A stretch of DNA of 64,000 nucleotides from an alpha proteobacterium AAP38 (GCA_001296005.1 LJHR01000004.1:62001-126000), one strand, 5' to 3'; shown: positions 37,279 through 46,994, numbered from the stretch's first letter. The notes: generated by a model from the sequence alone, not told the origin. Numbers and translations are program-made.

Positions 37279-39213
37279 TCACTTCCCCAGATGCGTCTTC
37301 AGGAACTTCTCCCACGCCTCCAGCACGGTCTTCATCTGGGCCGTGACGATGGGCGAATGGTCCATCCCCTTGATTTCGATATACTCGACTGGCTTTCCGG
37401 CCCGTTCCAGGGCGCGGCGCATGTCGCGGCTGTGGGCGACGGAGGCCTGATAATCCAGATCGCCATGCACCAGCAGGACCGGCACCTTGATCCTGTCGGC
37501 CTGATGATAGGGGGAGATGGGTTTCAGCGCGTCGGGGTTGTCGCCGAAATAGAGGCCGCGCGTGATGTTGCCATAGCCTGACGATTTCACCTCTTCATAG
37601 AGCCGTTCCAGATTGGCCACAGGCGCGGTCGCCACGGCGCATTTGAACAGGTCGGGCGTCTTCACCGCCGCCATCAACGCCGCATAGCCGCCATAGGACC
37701 ATCCCAGGATGCACATGCGGTTGGGGTCGGCATAGCCCTGGGCAACGGCCCATTTGGCGGCGTCCGTCACATCATCCTGCATCAACCCGCCCCACTGCTT
37801 TTCACCCGCCTCATTGAAGGCGGCGCCATAGCCGGTGGAGCCACGGAAATTGGGCTGCAGCACGCCATAGCCGCGATTGGCCAGGAACTGCGCCATGACG
37901 TCGAACGTGCCGTCATCGCGGGAGAATGGCCCGCCATGGGGCATAATAATGAAGGGCAGGTTCTTGCCCTCCACGCCCACCGGCAGGATCAGATAGCCGG
38001 GGATCTCCGTGCCATCGGTGGCCTTGTAGGTGATGGGCTGCCGCTTGCTAACACTTTCCTGCGGAATTGCGGGATAGGTGTCACCAAACAGCGAGAATTC
38101 CTTGGTCCGGCGATCAAACATGCGATAGGTGGTCGGCGCGTCCAGGGCATAGCTGGCGACCAGGATCAGGTTGCCGTCGGCTGCCGTGTCGATCACGATC
38201 TCCCTGCTGTCGGGCAGCGCCTTGTCCAACGCGTCCTGCAGCTTCTGAACGGCGGGGTCCAGCCATTGCCGGCGCGGCAGATCGTCCATCCAGGCGATAG
38301 CCACCACGGCGCCCCGCTGAACGACGGCGCTACTCACATCAAAGCGCGGATCGCTGGCGACTTTCTCCCCCATCTGGTCATTGGCGAGATCATATTTATA
38401 GACGGCAGAACGGTCGCCCTCATGCCGGGACGCCACGAACAGATTCTGGCCCGACGCATCGAAGCCCAGAATGCCGAAGCCGCCATCATCCTCCAGCACC
38501 TTGTTCTTCATCATCAGTTCGAAATCGCCGCCCGCGACGCGGCGCAGGTACCGGCTTTCCAGCCTGCGGTCGTCATAGGTTTCCGCGATGCGGATTTCGC
38601 CCGTGGGGTCGGGAATATATTCGGTGACGTTCCGGATGGGGCGACGCACGCGGGTAAAGGCACCCGTGATCACGTTCAGCTTCACCACACCCGGCCACGG
38701 GCCATCATCGGTGGGAAACGCGGCCAGCACATATTCATCATCGATGAATTGCAGGATCGGCGTGTGCTGCAGGAAATAGCCATTGTCGGGCGGGCGCTGC
38801 AACAGGACCTTCATTTCCTTCAGATCGCGCGACATGGACACGGTGCGTGTAAAGCGCAGGGGCTTGCGACCGTCACTGGTGCTCATCTTCTCGGTCGTCA
38901 GGATGCGGACCAGCAGGCGCTCATTGCTGATCCAGTCGAAGCCGATGATCTCCGCATCCGACGGGCCGATGACGGCGGGCTTCTCCCCCTGGGTCAGGGG
39001 CAGTTTGCGCACCACCAGATGCTGGCGGCCACCGACGGGGGCCAGGAAGGCGACATGGCTGCCGTCGGGCGACATGTCGACATCGGCCATCACGGGCTGA
39101 TGCGCGAAATAATCCACCGGGATTTCGGGTACGGCGTCCGCCAGTGCGGCACCACCATACAGCCCGACAAGCAGCGCACCGGCAAACCGGGCCGCACCCC
39201 ACAATCCACGCAT
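37279..39213 (-). CDS. S9 family peptidase (prolyl oligopeptidase / acylaminoacyl peptidase type)
   Basis: The 644-residue protein has a signal peptide ending near GGAALA, a beta-propeller-like region (about 30-390) and a C-terminal alpha/beta hydrolase domain with the nucleophile in GWSYGGYAAL, the aspartate in LLVHGDLDYQ and the histidine in KGMDHSP. It is expected in the periplasm and cleaves short peptides. I chose ATG 39213 (GGGGAG 5 nt upstream) over a GTG two codons earlier. Confidence 0.93.
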   Translation of the reverse strand: MRGLWGAARFAGALLVGLYGGAALADAVPEIPVDYFAHQPVMADVDMSPDGSHVAFLAPVGGRQHLVVRKLPLTQGEKPAVIGPSDAEIIGFDWISNERLLVRILTTEKMSTSDGRKPLRFTRTVSMSRDLKEMKVLLQRPPDNGYFLQHTPILQFIDDEYVLAAFPTDDGPWPGVVKLNVITGAFTRVRRPIRNVTEYIPDPTGEIRIAETYDDRRLESRYLRRVAGGDFELMMKNKVLEDDGGFGILGFDASGQNLFVASRHEGDRSAVYKYDLANDQMGEKVASDPRFDVSSAVVQRGAVVAIAWMDDLPRRQWLDPAVQKLQDALDKALPDSREIVIDTAADGNLILVASYALDAPTTYRMFDRRTKEFSLFGDTYPAIPQESVSKRQPITYKATDGTEIPGYLILPVGVEGKNLPFIIMPHGGPFSRDDGTFDVMAQFLANRGYGVLQPNFRGSTGYGAAFNEAGEKQWGGLMQDDVTDAAKWAVAQGYADPNRMCILGWSYGGYAALMAAVKTPDLFKCAVATAPVANLERLYEEVKSSGYGNITRGLYFGDNPDALKPISPYHQADRIKVPVLLVHGDLDYQASVAHSRDMRRALERAGKPVEYIEIKGMDHSPIVTAQMKTVLEAWEKFLKTHLGK

Positions 39214-39308
39214 TCCCACTCCCCGTTTCTATGGCGTTCCCCAACGCCTTGAACTGGAATGGAGCGTAGAATATTCCCCACCACCCGGTAAAGGGCCGCG
39301 CACACGCG

Positions 39309-41504
39309 CTAGAGGAAACTGTAAGGATCAATATCAACCTGCACACGTATGGATGCGGGCACCTCGACCCTGCTCAGCCAATCATACAGGATAGGTTGCA
39401 ATGACACCGTTTTCGGCCCCTTGATCAGCAACCGGCGGCGGTATCGCCCGCGCAGGATAGCCAGCGGGGCCGGTGCGGGGCCGAGAATCGTCAGATCCTC
39501 CCGGTCGCGCGGTGCGGCCCGGCCCAGGGCGGCAGCGATGGCGTCCACCGCCCCTTCATCCTCACCCGACACAATCAGCGCGGCCATGCGGCCAAACGGC
39601 GGCATCTCCAGCTGCCGGCGCTGATCGGCCTCCACCGCCAGGAAACTGTCGCGGTCATGGCTGGCCAGCGCCTGCATGACCGGGTTCTCCGGCATATAGG
39701 TTTGCAGCATGACCCGACCGGGCCGTTCCTCGCGCCCCGCCCGTCCCGCCACCTGATGCAGCAACTGGAAGGTGCGTTCAGAGGCGCGCGGATCACCCCC
39801 GGCCAGCCCCAGATCGGCATCGACCACACCGACCAGTGTCAGCATGGGGAAATGGTGGCCCTTGGCCATGACTTGGGTACCGATCAGCAGATCGACGGCT
39901 CCCTCCTTCACCTGCTCAATCACCGTGCGCAAAGCCTGCGGCCCGGACAGGGTATCGGATGTCATCATGGCGATGCGGGCATCGGGGAACAGGGCCGCCA
40001 CCTCCTCCGCCACCCGCTCCACACCGGGGCCGCAGGCCACGAAACTGCCTTCCGCCTCGCATTCCGGACAGGCATCGGGGCTTTTCGCCTGATACCCGCA
40101 ATGATGGCATTGCAGGCGCTTGGTCAGCCGGTGTTCGACCAGCCACGCGGTACAGTTCGGGCATTGCAACCGGTGGCCGCAGCCGCGGCACAGGGTCAGA
40201 GGCGCATAGCCACGCCGGTTCAGGAACAGCATCCCCTGCTCGCCGGCCAGCATGGTCTGGGACAGCGCCTCGCGCAGTACGGGCGACAGCCATTGTCTTG
40301 CCGGCGGTGCCTGTTCCTTGCGCCGCATGTCGATCAGGGTGACATCGGGCATGCTGGCCCCGCCATGGCGCGACGGCAGGTCGATGCGGCTGTAGCGCCC
40401 ATTTTCGGCATTCACCAGCGTTTCCAGCGACGGGGTGGCCGATGCCAGGACGATGGGGAAGCGGCCCAGATGGGCGCGCGCCACCGCCATGTCGCGGGCA
40501 TGATAAATGACACCGTCTTCCTGCTTGAAGGCGGCCTCATGTTCCTCATCCACCACGATCAGGCCCAGATCGGGATAGGGCAGGAACAGGGCCGACCGCG
40601 CACCCACCACCACCCGCGCCTCCCCCTTGGCGACCGCGCGCCAGGTATGGCGACGCAGCGGCGGGGCCATTTCCGAATGCCATTCAGCGGGGCGCACCCC
40701 GAACCGCTGCGCAAACCGGTCCAGCCATTGGGCCGACAGGGCAATTTCGGGCAGTAGGACCAAGGCCTGCTTGCCGGTGCGCAGGGCGGCGGCCACCGCC
40801 TCGAAATAGACCTCGGTCTTGCCCGATCCGGTCACCCCGTCCAGAAGCGTCGCCGAATAGCCACCGGCCGACACCTTGGCCGACAGATCATCGGCGGCCA
40901 GACGCTGTGCGCCCGACAGGGTCTTGGGATTGGCATCCGGGTCGGGCCGGGGAAAGCGCGGCAGGGCCAGCATAGGAACGGTGGTCAGCACACCCGCCTC
41001 CGCCAGCCCCCTGACCACACCCGTTCCGCACCCCGCCTCTGCCGCCACATCGGCGGCCAGACGCGGCGGCCCGTCGGACATGATTTCCAGGATGCGCTTG
41101 CGGGCCGGGGTCAGGCGCAGGTCGTCCGGTACCGGGGCAACGCTGCGCATATAGGCGGTCAGGGCGCGCGGGTCCTCCAGTGCGGCGGACACCGACACCG
41201 CCATGCGCAGGACGGCCCCCACGGGCGACATCGTATAGGCCGCGACCCATTCCACGAACCGCCGCGTGATCTCCGGCATGGGGGGCAGGTCGATGGCGCG
41301 CATGACGGGGCGCAACTTGCGCTCTTCCACCCGCTCTCCCTGCCCATCCCCATCGGCCCAGACCACACCGAACAGCCGGCGCGGCCCCAGCGGCACCTCC
41401 ACATAGGAACCGGGCACCAGCGCCATGTCGCCGGGCACGCGGTAATCATAGGGTTCAGGCAGCGGCAAGGGCAGCTGCACCCGCACGCGCGCCGATGGCG
41501 CCAT
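39309..41504 (-). CDS. priA: Primosomal protein N' (replication restart helicase)
   Basis: PriA reloads the replisome at stalled forks. The protein is about 731 residues with an N-terminal DNA-binding domain ([19 protein letters not shown]), Walker [19 protein letters not shown] box, helicase motifs [10 protein letters not shown] and VAGRAGR, and eight cysteines of the two zinc sites ([33 protein letters not shown]). I prefer ATG 41504; a TTG at 41531 overlapping the parE stop would add nine residues. Confidence 0.95.
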   Translation of the reverse strand: MAPSARVRVQLPLPLPEPYDYRVPGDMALVPGSYVEVPLGPRRLFGVVWADGDGQGERVEERKLRPVMRAIDLPPMPEITRRFVEWVAAYTMSPVGAVLRMAVSVSAALEDPRALTAYMRSVAPVPDDLRLTPARKRILEIMSDGPPRLAADVAAEAGCGTGVVRGLAEAGVLTTVPMLALPRFPRPDPDANPKTLSGAQRLAADDLSAKVSAGGYSATLLDGVTGSGKTEVYFEAVAAALRTGKQALVLLPEIALSAQWLDRFAQRFGVRPAEWHSEMAPPLRRHTWRAVAKGEARVVVGARSALFLPYPDLGLIVVDEEHEAAFKQEDGVIYHARDMAVARAHLGRFPIVLASATPSLETLVNAENGRYSRIDLPSRHGGASMPDVTLIDMRRKEQAPPARQWLSPVLREALSQTMLAGEQGMLFLNRRGYAPLTLCRGCGHRLQCPNCTAWLVEHRLTKRLQCHHCGYQAKSPDACPECEAEGSFVACGPGVERVAEEVAALFPDARIAMMTSDTLSGPQALRTVIEQVKEGAVDLLIGTQVMAKGHHFPMLTLVGVVDADLGLAGGDPRASERTFQLLHQVAGRAGREERPGRVMLQTYMPENPVMQALASHDRDSFLAVEADQRRQLEMPPFGRMAALIVSGEDEGAVDAIAAALGRAAPRDREDLTILGPAPAPLAILRGRYRRRLLIKGPKTVSLQPILYDWLSRVEVPASIRVQVDIDPYSFL

Positions 41505-41527
41505 CACCCCGGAAAGCAGATCACCGG

Positions 41528-41869
41528 TCAATTGTCGTTATCCACGTGGCGGCTGATATCCATGCTTTCGTGCAGGACGCGCAGTATCGTTATGAAGCCA
41601 TTCGCCGACAGGCGGTAAACAATCAGGTGCCGGGGGGCCTTTACCTGCGTCTGCTTAACGTGACGCAGGTGATAAGTGAGCAAACTCTCTCCCGAATGCC
41701 GAACGACCGTCACACCACGCCGGCGCGGCTCTGACACGATGCTGGCGACACCTAGTCGGATTAGCTCATTGTAGGTTTTCCGCATCGGATTGCCAAAGTT
41801 GGCACCGGTATAGTCAGAAATGCCCTTGATGTCGCCTGCCGCCAGTTCGGTAAGCTTATACCGCTTCAT
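41528..41869 (-). CDS. parE: ParE-family toxin of a type II toxin-antitoxin pair
   Basis: The 113-residue RelE/ParE-fold protein has [23 protein letters not shown] at the start, [25 protein letters not shown] in the middle and [29 protein letters not shown] at the end, the usual ParE C-terminal signature. It is probably a gyrase inhibitor. It starts 6 nt after the parD stop, the usual antitoxin-toxin order. Confidence 0.9.
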   Translation of the reverse strand: MKRYKLTELAAGDIKGISDYTGANFGNPMRKTYNELIRLGVASIVSEPRRRGVTVVRHSGESLLTYHLRHVKQTQVKAPRHLIVYRLSANGFITILRVLHESMDISRHVDNDN

Positions 41870-41875
41870 TGTCGA

Positions 41876-42172
41876 CTACTGGGATCTGGTAGCTGCCCGC
41901 TCGGAGGCCTCTTCGCCAAGGCGCTCCAAGTAGGCGTCAAGATCATCGACATTGTCGAACTCGACATACCGACCGGCCTCCAGATCGTCCAACCCCGCCT
42001 GCACAGCGGCGTTGAACGCCTCCAGCCTGGCCTTGTCCGCCGCCTCGCGCCGTTCGATCAGGCGGATGCCTTCGCGCAGGACCTCGCTGGCATTCTGGTA
42101 GCGGCCAGAACGCACCAGTTCCTCGATCACTTTTTCGTGATGGTCGGTCAGGACGACATTGCGCGTGGGCAT
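41876..42172 (-). CDS. parD: ParD-family antitoxin
   Basis: The 98-residue protein has a ribbon-helix-helix N-terminus (NVVLTDHHEKVIEELVRSGRYQNASEVLREGIRLI) that binds DNA and forms dimers, and a C-terminal tail (LDDLEAGRYVEFDNVDDLDAYLERLGEEA) that would wrap the toxin. I start at MPTRNVVLT (42172). An inverted repeat 35 bp upstream is a likely autoregulatory site. Confidence 0.92.
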   Translation of the reverse strand: MPTRNVVLTDHHEKVIEELVRSGRYQNASEVLREGIRLIERREAADKARLEAFNAAVQAGLDDLEAGRYVEFDNVDDLDAYLERLGEEASERAATRSQ

Positions 42173-42206
42173 GGGGCACCTCCGTATCAGGCCCCATTCT
42201 CCCACA

Positions 42207-42225
42207 ATTGGCAGATCATGCCAAT
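42207..42225. promoter_or_regulatory. Inverted repeat upstream of parDE
   Basis: ATTGGCA-gatca-TGCCAAT is a perfect 7-bp inverted repeat about 35 bp upstream of parD, a likely ParD operator. Confidence 0.6.
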
Positions 42226-42235
42226 GGAACCGGTC

Positions 42236-43480
42236 TTAGCGTTTCAGCAGCCGGTCGGACGCCAGCCCGGCCAGGGCGCAGCCGCACAGCACGGCGCACA
42301 TGGGCAGGGGCGAGCCGCCGGTGGACAGCGCCCCCACGATGCCGCCCGCGACGGCACCGATGGTCAGCTGCAAGGCCCCCGACAGGGATGATGCCGTGCC
42401 TGCCATGTGCGGAAAGGCGGCCAGCGATCCCGCCATGCCGTTCGCCCCCACCAGACCCAGCGCACCCAGATAGAAGAACAGCGGAATGGCCACGCCGAAC
42501 ACGCCGCCAATGCCGAACCCGCCGGTGACGATCAGAACGGCGCCGATGCCGGCAGTGGCCAGAATGCCCCAGCCCATCATGCGGTCCACACCGAACCGCA
42601 GGACCAGCCGGCTGTTCACGACATTGGCGATCATCAGCGCCACGACATTGATGCCGAACAGGAAGCCGAAATGTTCCGGCGCCACCCCGAAATGTTCGAT
42701 GTAAACAAACGGCGTGCCGGAGATATAGGCGAACATCCCGGCAAACACGAAGCCCGACGACAGGGCATAGCCCATGAACCGCCGGTCCAGCAGCAGCAAA
42801 GCATAGTTGGACAGCAGGCCACCCGAGCGGTAGCCCACAGGCCGCGCCGTTTCCTTGACCGTCAGCAGGCCCAGCCCCGCCAGCAGCCCGAAAACGCACA
42901 GGCACCAGAATATGCCGCGCCAGCCGACATGATCCAGCACCTGCCCGCCCGCCAGCGGTGCCAGCATGGGGGCCACCCCCATCACCAGCATCATCAGCGA
43001 CATGACGGACGCGCCCCGGTCACGGTCGAAACTGTCGCGCACCATGGCCCGCGCGATGACGGGCGCCGCGCAGGCCCCGACACCATGCAGGAAACGCCAC
43101 GCCGTCAGCGACCAGATATCGGGCGCCAGGGCACAGCCGGCACTGGCCAGGATGAATAAAGCCACGCCAATCGCCGCCGGTCCCTTGCGGCCATAACGGT
43201 CGCCCAGCGGGCCCCACAGCAACTGTCCGGCACCATAACCGATCAGGAAAATCGACAGGGTCATCTGCACTGCCGCCTGATCGGCATGCAGATCAGCGCC
43301 GATGGATGGCAGGGCCGGCAGATACATGTCGATGGCCATCGGCCCGAACATGGTCAGAAAGCCCATGACCACCACGAACCATGTAAAGCTGGTGCCGGGC
43401 GGCAACCCGCCGCCAACGGCAATGGCCTGTCCGCCCGCCGCCTGTTCGGTGGGAATGTTCCCGATGTCACCGCTGCGCAT
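42236..43480 (-). CDS. Bcr/CflA-family multidrug efflux MFS transporter
   Basis: The 414-residue protein has about twelve membrane helices and the drug:H+ antiporter-1 signatures MFGPMAIDMYLPALPSIGADL (helix 1), GQLLWGPLGDRYGRKGPA (motif A) and RFLHGVGACAAPVIARAMVRD (motif B), followed by APLAGGQVLDHVGWRGIFW (motif C). It is expected to export drugs such as bicyclomycin-like compounds; the real substrate is unknown. Confidence 0.92.
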   Translation of the reverse strand: MRSGDIGNIPTEQAAGGQAIAVGGGLPPGTSFTWFVVVMGFLTMFGPMAIDMYLPALPSIGADLHADQAAVQMTLSIFLIGYGAGQLLWGPLGDRYGRKGPAAIGVALFILASAGCALAPDIWSLTAWRFLHGVGACAAPVIARAMVRDSFDRDRGASVMSLMMLVMGVAPMLAPLAGGQVLDHVGWRGIFWCLCVFGLLAGLGLLTVKETARPVGYRSGGLLSNYALLLLDRRFMGYALSSGFVFAGMFAYISGTPFVYIEHFGVAPEHFGFLFGINVVALMIANVVNSRLVLRFGVDRMMGWGILATAGIGAVLIVTGGFGIGGVFGVAIPLFFYLGALGLVGANGMAGSLAAFPHMAGTASSLSGALQLTIGAVAGGIVGALSTGGSPLPMCAVLCGCALAGLASDRLLKR

Positions 43481-43517
43481 GATGTGCTGATCCTGAACCG
43501 ATCACCCGGTTGGTACC

Positions 43518-43545
43518 GGGCGGTGCATTAATTAAAGCACCGCCC
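43518..43545. promoter_or_regulatory. GC-rich inverted repeat with a TTAATTAA centre upstream of the Bcr-type gene
   Basis: GGGCGGTGC (43518-43526) and GCACCGCCC (43537-43545) are perfectly complementary around attaattaaa. It lies 38 bp upstream of the transporter start and downstream of the SRPBCC gene. It has no T-tail, so an operator is more likely than a terminator. Confidence 0.5.
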
Positions 43546-43607
43546 GCCGCACTGCACATCAAGCCTGTCCCGATGGCAGCCGCCCACCCACCGCATGGCG
43601 CGCCCCC

Positions 43608-44150
43608 TCAACCCTGCCCACCAAGCATGCGGTCGTATTCAGCCTCCAGCGCCGTATGCCGGGTCCAGAAGCCAGGGGCCAGCTGCCCCTCCAATTGCGC
43701 GGCCAGGATTTCCAGATGCGTGTGCCAGCCGCCGGCCACGCTGATCATCATGCCATGCCCACCCAGGCGGCGGTGGGTCAGGATCAGGCGGACCTTGTCC
43801 CCCACGGACGACAGTTCGATTGTCACCTCCGACGGCTGGCTGTCCTCCGCCCAGGTGAAGGACAGCAGCCGCCCCGGTTCCCAGGCAAGGATGCGGCCAT
43901 GGGTGGAGACGCCATCCTGGCAATTATCCTGATATTTGGCGGGGATGTCGGTATCGCCCAGCCCCAGCTTGGTATTGTGGAATTCCAGGCGGAAAGGGGT
44001 GCCCACCCTGCCCTGCATTTCCCCGAAGGCCAGCCAGCGTCCCCGCTTCTCGCTGTCGGTCAGGAAGGACCAGACCTTTTCCAGCGGCCCCGGCAGCAGC
44101 CGTTCGAACCGTACGGCACCCGCCTCTGTCACCACGCCAAAATCACTCAT
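43608..44150 (-). CDS. SRPBCC (AHSA1/START-like) family protein
   Basis: The 180-residue protein has the lipid- or ligand-binding helix-grip fold: VRFERLLPGPLEKVWSFLTDSEKRGRWLAFGEMQGRVG, ILAWEPGRLLSFTW and WHTHLEILAAQLEG. I start at MSDFGVV, which overlaps the 3' end of the ArsR gene by 8 bp. The ArsR-SRPBCC pairing is very common; the ligand is unknown. Confidence 0.88.
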   Translation of the reverse strand: MSDFGVVTEAGAVRFERLLPGPLEKVWSFLTDSEKRGRWLAFGEMQGRVGTPFRLEFHNTKLGLGDTDIPAKYQDNCQDGVSTHGRILAWEPGRLLSFTWAEDSQPSEVTIELSSVGDKVRLILTHRRLGGHGMMISVAGGWHTHLEILAAQLEGQLAPGFWTRHTALEAEYDRMLGGQG

Positions 44151-44466
44151 CTCCCTGATCCTCCAGCAGTGCCTGTTCCAGCGCATCCAGCCGCGACGCC
44201 CAGAAACCGCGCAGCCGCGCGATCCAGGCATCCATCGCGTCCAGTCCCGCCGGGTCCAGGCTGTAGATACGGCGCTGCCCCTCCACCCGCACCCGCACCA
44301 GTTCCGCTTCGCGCAGCACCTTCAGATGCTGGGAAACGGCGGGGGCGCTGATGCTGCCCTGGGCCTGAAGCCGGCTGACGATATCCCCAGCGGCAAGGGC
44401 GCGCTGCCCCAGCATTTCCAGGATCGAACGGCGTGTCGGGTCGGCAAGGGCGGTGAAGCTGTCCAT
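44143..44466 (-). CDS. ArsR-family winged-helix regulator (SdpR-like)
   Basis: The 107-residue protein has ALADPTRRSILEMLG, then the recognition helix region ISAPAVSQHLKVLREAELVRVRVEGQRRIYSLD. It lacks the metal-binding cysteines of classical ArsR. It is translationally coupled to the SRPBCC gene. A nested palindrome just upstream is a probable autoregulatory operator. Confidence 0.92.
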   Translation of the reverse strand: MDSFTALADPTRRSILEMLGQRALAAGDIVSRLQAQGSISAPAVSQHLKVLREAELVRVRVEGQRRIYSLDPAGLDAMDAWIARLRGFWASRLDALEQALLEDQGDE

Positions 44467-44478
44467 GGGATGATATTT

Positions 44479-44514
44479 CGTTATTTACTTAATTAAGTCA
44501 AATCAAAAATAACG
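44479..44514. promoter_or_regulatory. Nested palindrome upstream of the arsR-type gene
   Basis: The outer arms CGTTATTT (44479-44486) and AAATAACG (44507-44514) enclose the perfect ACTTAATTAAGT (44487-44498). It begins 13 bp upstream of the regulator's start. Confidence 0.6.
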
Positions 44515-44559
44515 GGCCCGAAAAATGGCGCCATCCCCACCGGGAACGGCGCCATCATC

Positions 44560-45036
44560 TCATTCCGGCTTGGGCGGCGGTGCCAGAGGGGCAACCGGCA
44601 GGCCCGTACGCTCGGCATTATGCATGACGTCACGTGCCATAGGCGCCAGCTTGGCCAGCAGCTTGTTCTGCGCCCAGAAGGGCACGCCCTGCACGTTCAT
44701 CGTATCCTGCAAAATCTCCACCAGTCGGTTGAAATGCTCCCGCCGGATCTCGAACCGCGCATGGGATTGCTGCATGGTCTGGCCGGTATAGGTGCAGGGG
44801 CCGGACAGTTCGGCACAGAACTGGTCGGCCAGCATCTTGCGCAGCCGTTCCGGATTGCTGTCCTTGAAGAAGGCGCCGATCTTGGCATCCTGCTCCATGC
44901 GCGTCACGAAATCGGTAGCCAGGCGGTCGATCCCCGCCTTGCCGCCAAAGGCATCAAAGGCGGCCGTGTCGGCGGCCAGGGCCGGGGCGGAGAACGCCAG
45001 AAGCCCGGCCAACAGCAGGTGTTTCAGGTTTGCCAT
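44560..45036 (-). CDS. Exported group 1 truncated haemoglobin
   Basis: The protein is about 158 residues with a signal peptide (LLLAGLLAFSAPALA-AD). The mature part matches truncated haemoglobin I: FDAFGGKAGIDRLATDFVTRMEQD, a CAELSGPCTYTGQTMQQSHARFEI region containing the proximal-His helix, and EHFNRLVEILQDTM. Export to the periplasm is unusual for globins. It is 4 nt downstream of the DUF3034 gene, so the two form an operon. Confidence 0.88.
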   Translation of the reverse strand: MANLKHLLLAGLLAFSAPALAADTAAFDAFGGKAGIDRLATDFVTRMEQDAKIGAFFKDSNPERLRKMLADQFCAELSGPCTYTGQTMQQSHARFEIRREHFNRLVEILQDTMNVQGVPFWAQNKLLAKLAPMARDVMHNAERTGLPVAPLAPPPKPE

Positions 45037-45040
45037 GGCG

Positions 45041-45976
45041 TCAGAACCCCACTTGCAGGGAAAGATAAAGCGCCTTCTGCTTGTCCCGGATGGCAACGGT
45101 GCCCAGGTCAGCATACGCGACGGTCAGGGAGACGTTCTTGGTCGGCACCCAGGCCACGAACACATCAACCCAGTCGCTTTCCCTGACGATGGCCAGATTG
45201 TCCGGCTTTGACCGATATTCCACCCCGATCAGCAGGTTGCGGTTGATCAGATACCCCGCGCTGCCTTCCAGCATCGGTTCATAGCCATTGCCGGTGCCGC
45301 CAAAGCCCAGAATGCCGATCTCATTGGCCTTGGTCATGCGGACGGTACCGTTCAGCAGCAAGCTATATTCCAGCAGCAGCTTGGTGGCCGAGACATAGAA
45401 GTCCGTACCATTGCCGCTGCGCGCGCCGATGGCCTTCAACAGACTGTCGCGTTCATTGTCCTTGTACTGGATACCGGCGGATACCTGCGGCACCCAGCTA
45501 TCCTGGTCGATGATGGCATCGCCGAACAGCCGCACCTTGGCGCCCAGCACCGTCTGCCGGAACTCATACCCCTTGCCCAGGCCTAGGGCGGCGCCCACCT
45601 GGCGCGTGTCGAAGACATGCTTGGCCGCCGACAGTTCGACCCGGTCGAACAGGCCGATGGCGCCGCCATAGGCGGTCAGGCGATAATCATCGGCATAGAC
45701 CTTGGTCAGGAAGGCATTGGCCCCCACCTGATCATCGGTACCATAGCCGGTGATGACGGCCCAGGGCGTCAGGCCGCCACCACCCGCCCCTTCCACCTGC
45801 GTCACGCCGCCGGTGGCCAGCAGCTTGCCGCCCGTGTTCTCCCGCGGTGCCGGTTCAAGGGCGCGCGGACGCACCGTCGCCGTCTTGGTGGGCTTGCCTA
45901 CCACGATCTGCGCCGCCGCCGGCCCAGCCAACGCCATGGCCGTGATACCGGCCAGCAATCCCAAACCCCGGACCAT
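45041..45976 (-). CDS. DUF3034 family outer-membrane-like protein
   Basis: The 311-residue protein has a signal peptide (ITAMALAGPAAAQ). Alternating strands and a terminal aromatic residue (LYLSLQVGF) suggest a beta-barrel. Family marks include GGKLLATGGVTQVEGAGGGGLTPWAVITGYGT and EYRSKPDNL. Function is unknown. It is paired with an exported globin. I start at MVRGLGLL after AAAGGGGG. Confidence 0.88.
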   Translation of the reverse strand: MVRGLGLLAGITAMALAGPAAAQIVVGKPTKTATVRPRALEPAPRENTGGKLLATGGVTQVEGAGGGGLTPWAVITGYGTDDQVGANAFLTKVYADDYRLTAYGGAIGLFDRVELSAAKHVFDTRQVGAALGLGKGYEFRQTVLGAKVRLFGDAIIDQDSWVPQVSAGIQYKDNERDSLLKAIGARSGNGTDFYVSATKLLLEYSLLLNGTVRMTKANEIGILGFGGTGNGYEPMLEGSAGYLINRNLLIGVEYRSKPDNLAIVRESDWVDVFVAWVPTKNVSLTVAYADLGTVAIRDKQKALYLSLQVGF

Positions 45977-46057
45977 GCCGCCCCCTTTGCTTGCCCTTCT
46001 CTCCACATCAGGAGGTAGAACGAACGGGGCGGCTGGTCCAGGGGCCGGACAATATCC

Positions 46058-46408
46058 TTAAGCGACCACCAGCGTCGTGAATCCGCCGAAGAACATGCGC
46101 TTGGTGTCGAACGGCGCGGAGCCGACATCGCATTGCATGCGCGGATCGGCCATGACCTTGGCGTTGCAGGCGTCGCGCACCTCGCGGGATGGATAGGTGA
46201 TCCAGGCCAGGATCACGATCTCATCTTCCTTGGCCAGAACCGACCGGGGGAACGACGTCACCTCACCATAGGAAACATCATCGGCGACGCATTCGACATA
46301 GGACAGGGCACCATGCTCCATCCAGACCTGGGACGCCAGCGTCGCCAGTGCCTTATAGGCATCGATCTTGTCCTTCGGCACCGGCAACACGAAACCATCG
46401 ACATACAT
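46058..46408 (-). CDS. DUF1428 family protein
   Basis: The 116-residue protein matches the YbaA/DUF1428 group: MYVDGFVLPVPKDKIDAYKA, DVSYGEVTSFPRSVLAKEDEIVILAWITYPSR and a C-terminal PFDTKRMFFGGFTTLV. It has a dimeric ferredoxin-like fold, and its function is not established. Confidence 0.92.
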   Translation of the reverse strand: MYVDGFVLPVPKDKIDAYKALATLASQVWMEHGALSYVECVADDVSYGEVTSFPRSVLAKEDEIVILAWITYPSREVRDACNAKVMADPRMQCDVGSAPFDTKRMFFGGFTTLVVA

Positions 46409-46457
46409 AGGAACCTCCCACCGCGTTGTTTGACCCAGCCCCAAGGACGATGGTGCC

Positions 46458-46491
46458 CTGCCCTTCCCGACAGGGGCAGCGATTTTTTTTT
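46458..46491 (+). terminator. Orphan plus-strand terminator
   Basis: CTGCCC pairs with GGGCAG and is followed by GCGA and nine T residues. No plus-strand gene ends here; it lies 57 bp before the gene at 46548, so it may attenuate that gene. Confidence 0.6.
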
Positions 46492-46547
46492 GCATCCTTC
46501 GCGGCAATGTCCTTTCCTGGACGCATCGCCACCCCTGGAACGACCCT

Positions 46548-46994
46548 ATGACACGGCCCGACATCGATTGGTCACAGACCCCCGCCATCCGCGTGGACGG
46601 GCTGGAGGCCGGGCGGATGGTGCTGGAGATCGCGGACGGGCGGCCCGTGCGGCTGGTTTCCACACCGGGCATCACGGGGCTGGCCGGGGCCGGCTGGTGG
46701 GCGGGGCTGCAGAACGCGTGGGGTAATATTGCAACCGGCCCCTTCCTGGCCGTGCTGGACTGCGCCGATCTGCCGGGTCTGGTGCTGGGGGCATTGCGCG
46801 CCGGCTGTACCGACATCGCCATTTCGCCCGGACCCGGAATCGGTGACAGCGTTGACACGCGTCTGACATCGTTGACAGAGGCGCATGGGGCCCGTCTGCA
46901 CCGCCTGTCCCAGCCTGTGACAGAGGTGTGCTGGCGGCGCAACCGTGGTGCCACCCTACGGCAACACCTGACCCAAGTCCTTGATTTCAAATAA
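46548..46994 (+). CDS. Hypothetical protein upstream of the aldolase gene
   Basis: The 148-residue protein opens RPDIDWSQTPAIRVDGLEAGRMVLEIADG and has a central GPFLAVLDCADLPGLVLGALRAGCTDIAISPG that looks like an alpha/beta segment. No known domain, signal or membrane helix is seen. It has normal codon use for the region and precedes the class I aldolase by about 120 bp. Confidence 0.65.
   Translation: MTRPDIDWSQTPAIRVDGLEAGRMVLEIADGRPVRLVSTPGITGLAGAGWWAGLQNAWGNIATGPFLAVLDCADLPGLVLGALRAGCTDIAISPGPGIGDSVDTRLTSLTEAHGARLHRLSQPVTEVCWRRNRGATLRQHLTQVLDFK

Noticed and set aside
41528..42172. HigBA or RelBE instead of ParDE
   Set aside because: The antitoxin is a ribbon-helix-helix ParD type and precedes a toxin with the ParE C-terminal signature, so ParDE fits better.
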